A stretch of DNA of 15,742 nt from JAJZQD01 sp021847735 (GTDB lineage: Bacteria > Bacillota > Thermincolia > Thermincolales > UBA2595): NCBI GenBank assembly GCA_027324025.1, contig DAHVYW010000095.1:1-15742 (forward strand). Reading direction: 5' to 3'. A program made the translations under genes and the position numbers. The notes beneath the pieces were generated by a model, which saw only the letters and a program-made list of their open reading frames with translations, made no database searches and was not told the DNA's origin. The stretch's first letter is position 1; the number at the start of each line of letters is the position of its first letter. Shown here one piece after another: positions 14,901 through 15,742 of this stretch.

Positions 14901-15718
14901 TAAACGGAAGCCACCTCCCCGACCTTATTTCCGGGCAGGTGGCTGTAAGTCCCGCGGCAATAGAGTCGGTGCGTCAGATGCAGCCGGTGGAGACGGAAGA
15001 ACAATATGGGGAGTTCCTGGACAAGCGTTTAAACTGGCGGTACCCGTTCATCAAAGTGGTTGGAAAACCTGCCAAGGCTTCAGTGACAGAACTAAAAAGA
15101 CGTTTTGCCCTTGAAGCCGGCGGTGAAGAACCCCCCCCGCCATATCGCTGCACAACGACGTTTGTCAGGCCCAGATTCCTCCAGCAGTCGACGAAATTGT
15201 CCCTGGCAGAACGCGGTACGGCGATGCACCTGTTTATGCAGCATCTCAAACTGAACAGTGAACTAACGGAAGCAAGTGTCAGGGAACAACTGGCAGTAAT
15301 GGTTGAAACCGAACTTCTGACCGGGGAACAGGCGGGTGTCATTGATTTGCCGGCTGTTCAAGGTTTCATCAGGTCACCCCTTGGACAAAGGGTCATAAAG
15401 GCGGCTCGGGTCAGCAGGGAGGTTCCGTTTACGATGGTTATCCCCGCTTACAGGATGTTTAGCGACCTGACCGAGAATTACGTGGAACAGGTCATGGTGC
15501 AGGGAGTAATTGACTGTCTAATTGACGAAGGAGACGGGTACATAATAATAGACTACAAGACCGATAGCGTATCGCCGGAAAATGTTGATGAAATGGTGGA
15601 GCGTTACCAAGAACAGCTCAGCTTGTACGCCGAGGCCGTTGAAACCATTTTGCGCAGGCCGGTCAAGGAGAAATACCTGTATTTGTTTTCCCTCGGACGG
15701 GAAGTTAAATGTGGCTAG
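11939..15718 (+). CDS. addA: ATP-dependent helicase/nuclease subunit A (AddA), 1259 aa
   Basis: AddA is the UvrD/RecB-type 3'-5' helicase and 3'-strand nuclease of the AddAB complex. Motifs in order: Q motif (WTGEQLAAI), Walker A (AAAGAGKT, K30), Ia (VTFTKAAAAEMRERI), Ib (TIHSFCLDVLRQYF), Walker B (DEYQD, 403-407), III (MVGDVKQSIYRFR), IV (TRNFRSRGEVV), V (SIHKSKGLEF, about 822-831) and VI (YVALTRAREKL, R903/R905). The C-terminal nuclease has H1097 (RGTAMH), D1192 (VQGVIDCL), IDYKTD (D1205, K1207) and Q1226/Y1230. A Glu/Gly-rich acidic stretch near 541-570 is a likely flexible linker. The frame is open to 11846, but the ATG at 11939 has GGAGGT 8 nt upstream. Overlap with addB implies coupled translation. 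The gene is intact; only 24 nt follow it. Confidence 0.97.
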   Translation: MTSRWTGEQLAAITARDCNLLVSAAAGAGKTAVLVERIIRKITDVKEPLDIDKLLVVTFTKAAAAEMRERISTAIAHELNKNPESRHLNRQMTLLNRASITTIHSFCLDVLRQYFHCIDLDPVFRVADDTEAALLRMEALEETFEDYYANGPDEFFTLVDAYGGDRNDSYLQEMVLRLYQFAASTPWPSLWLRRLSEDYARAGEVPLESLPWGQTIMGWVELQFQGCRVKLDRALKLASSPGGPAAYTDNLVDDINLVNDLSLAAGRSWMDLYNSLKNFEFSKLKRCLDKGVDEQVKNKAQKMRDDVKKTVNNVKSTFFSRPPGELADDLKRVAPLVETLAGMVTDFTEKYRKAKSNKSLVDFSDLEQFCLQVLTDDTSTPDRVIPSMAACELREHFNEILVDEYQDINGVQETILQLVSREGTGNSNRFMVGDVKQSIYRFRLAEPALFMDKYSRYPRVNGSAEQGIDLTRNFRSRGEVVAAVNYLFRQLMTARVGEIVYDSKAELVCGAEYLPGSGTVPTGAGPTELYILEKNFGGESPGIDNVEPQSRDSEGEEGRSQGEEGEDDLDAVQREARLVAYRIRDLVTGSGERQGPEIQVFDKNSGGYRPVRYRDIVVLLRATRNAANTFMEEFRTAGVPAYADLNTGYFEVTEVETIMSLLKVIDNPRQDIPLAALLRSPIVGLNAEELGVIRLRDTRGDFYDAVRKSAEAGETAADLKLRELLDRFEGWRTMARQGPLSELIWQLYNETGYYAYVGGMPGGTQRQANLRAFHDRARQYEATTFRGLFRFLRFIEKFQETGNDLGSARAVGENEDVVRVLSIHKSKGLEFPVVIVAGLGKQFNTNDLKKKALFHKELGLGLPFVDPDLRLSYPTIAKNAIARKLHMELLAEEMRILYVALTRAREKLILVGSVNDIEKAADRWCENTAYSGWALPDTDLAAAKTFLDWIGPAVARHQDGSAIRQMAGCDAMPAGVVWGDQSGWQVFVNGSHLPDLISGQVAVSPAAIESVRQMQPVETEEQYGEFLDKRLNWRYPFIKVVGKPAKASVTELKRRFALEAGGEEPPPPYRCTTTFVRPRFLQQSTKLSLAERGTAMHLFMQHLKLNSELTEASVREQLAVMVETELLTGEQAGVIDLPAVQGFIRSPLGQRVIKAARVSREVPFTMVIPAYRMFSDLTENYVEQVMVQGVIDCLIDEGDGYIIIDYKTDSVSPENVDEMVERYQEQLSLYAEAVETILRRPVKEKYLYLFSLGREVKCG

Positions 15719-15742
15719 ACCTGTGAACTCGTTCAGCTAAAG

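Noticed and set aside
15719..15742. Start of a further gene after addA
   Set aside because: Only 24 nt remain, with no ribosome binding site or usable reading frame visible.

Overview
The window looks like chromosomal DNA of an anaerobic, probably spore-forming Firmicute of the Clostridia, most like the Desulfotomaculum/Pelotomaculum (Peptococcaceae) group. The reasons are strong AGGAGG-type ribosome binding sites with some TTG starts, an AddAB recombination complex, MinC, a small 2[4Fe-4S] ferredoxin, a DUF3343 protein, and several upstream sites of the sigma-H (early sporulation/stationary phase) type. The assignment is inferred from gene content and not from any database match.

Layout. 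Positions 1-220 hold two copies of a degenerate palindromic repeat; a third, complete copy lies at 5697-5856. A sigma-A type promoter (344-372) drives a 59-aa ferredoxin gene (500-679). On the minus strand are minC (821-1546) and a GAF-GGDEF diguanylate cyclase (1905-3059). Between them is a 42-codon plus-strand gene for a tail-anchored peptide (1743-1871). Next on the plus strand are a DUF3343 gene (3237-3530), a terminator-like hairpin, and an OmpR-type response regulator overlapping its membrane histidine kinase (3576-5686). A minus-strand pair follows: a hemerythrin-like protein (6393-6800) and a four-helix membrane protein (5937-6320).

An AT-richer accessory patch (about 6840-8300) carries two genes I cannot name: a membrane-anchored protein (7001-7480) and a protein resembling a degraded Mrr-type nuclease domain (7651-8232). 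A repeat is shared upstream of both, there is a 13-bp inverted repeat before the second, and a small insertion-sequence-like remnant lies after it. The rest of the window (8479-15718) is the addB-addA operon for double-strand-break processing.

The most interesting regulatory signal is that minC, the GGDEF gene and addB are each preceded by a site matching the Bacillus subtilis sigma-H pattern (RnAGGAwWW, 11-12 nt, RnnGAAT). The first two match at every defined position and have identical spacing. This suggests that division-site control, c-di-GMP synthesis and break repair are switched on together at entry into stationary phase or sporulation. I see no CRISPR array, rRNA, tRNA, complete transposase gene or clear new defence system. 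The patch at 6840-8300 is the only candidate for something undescribed, and the evidence for it is modest.
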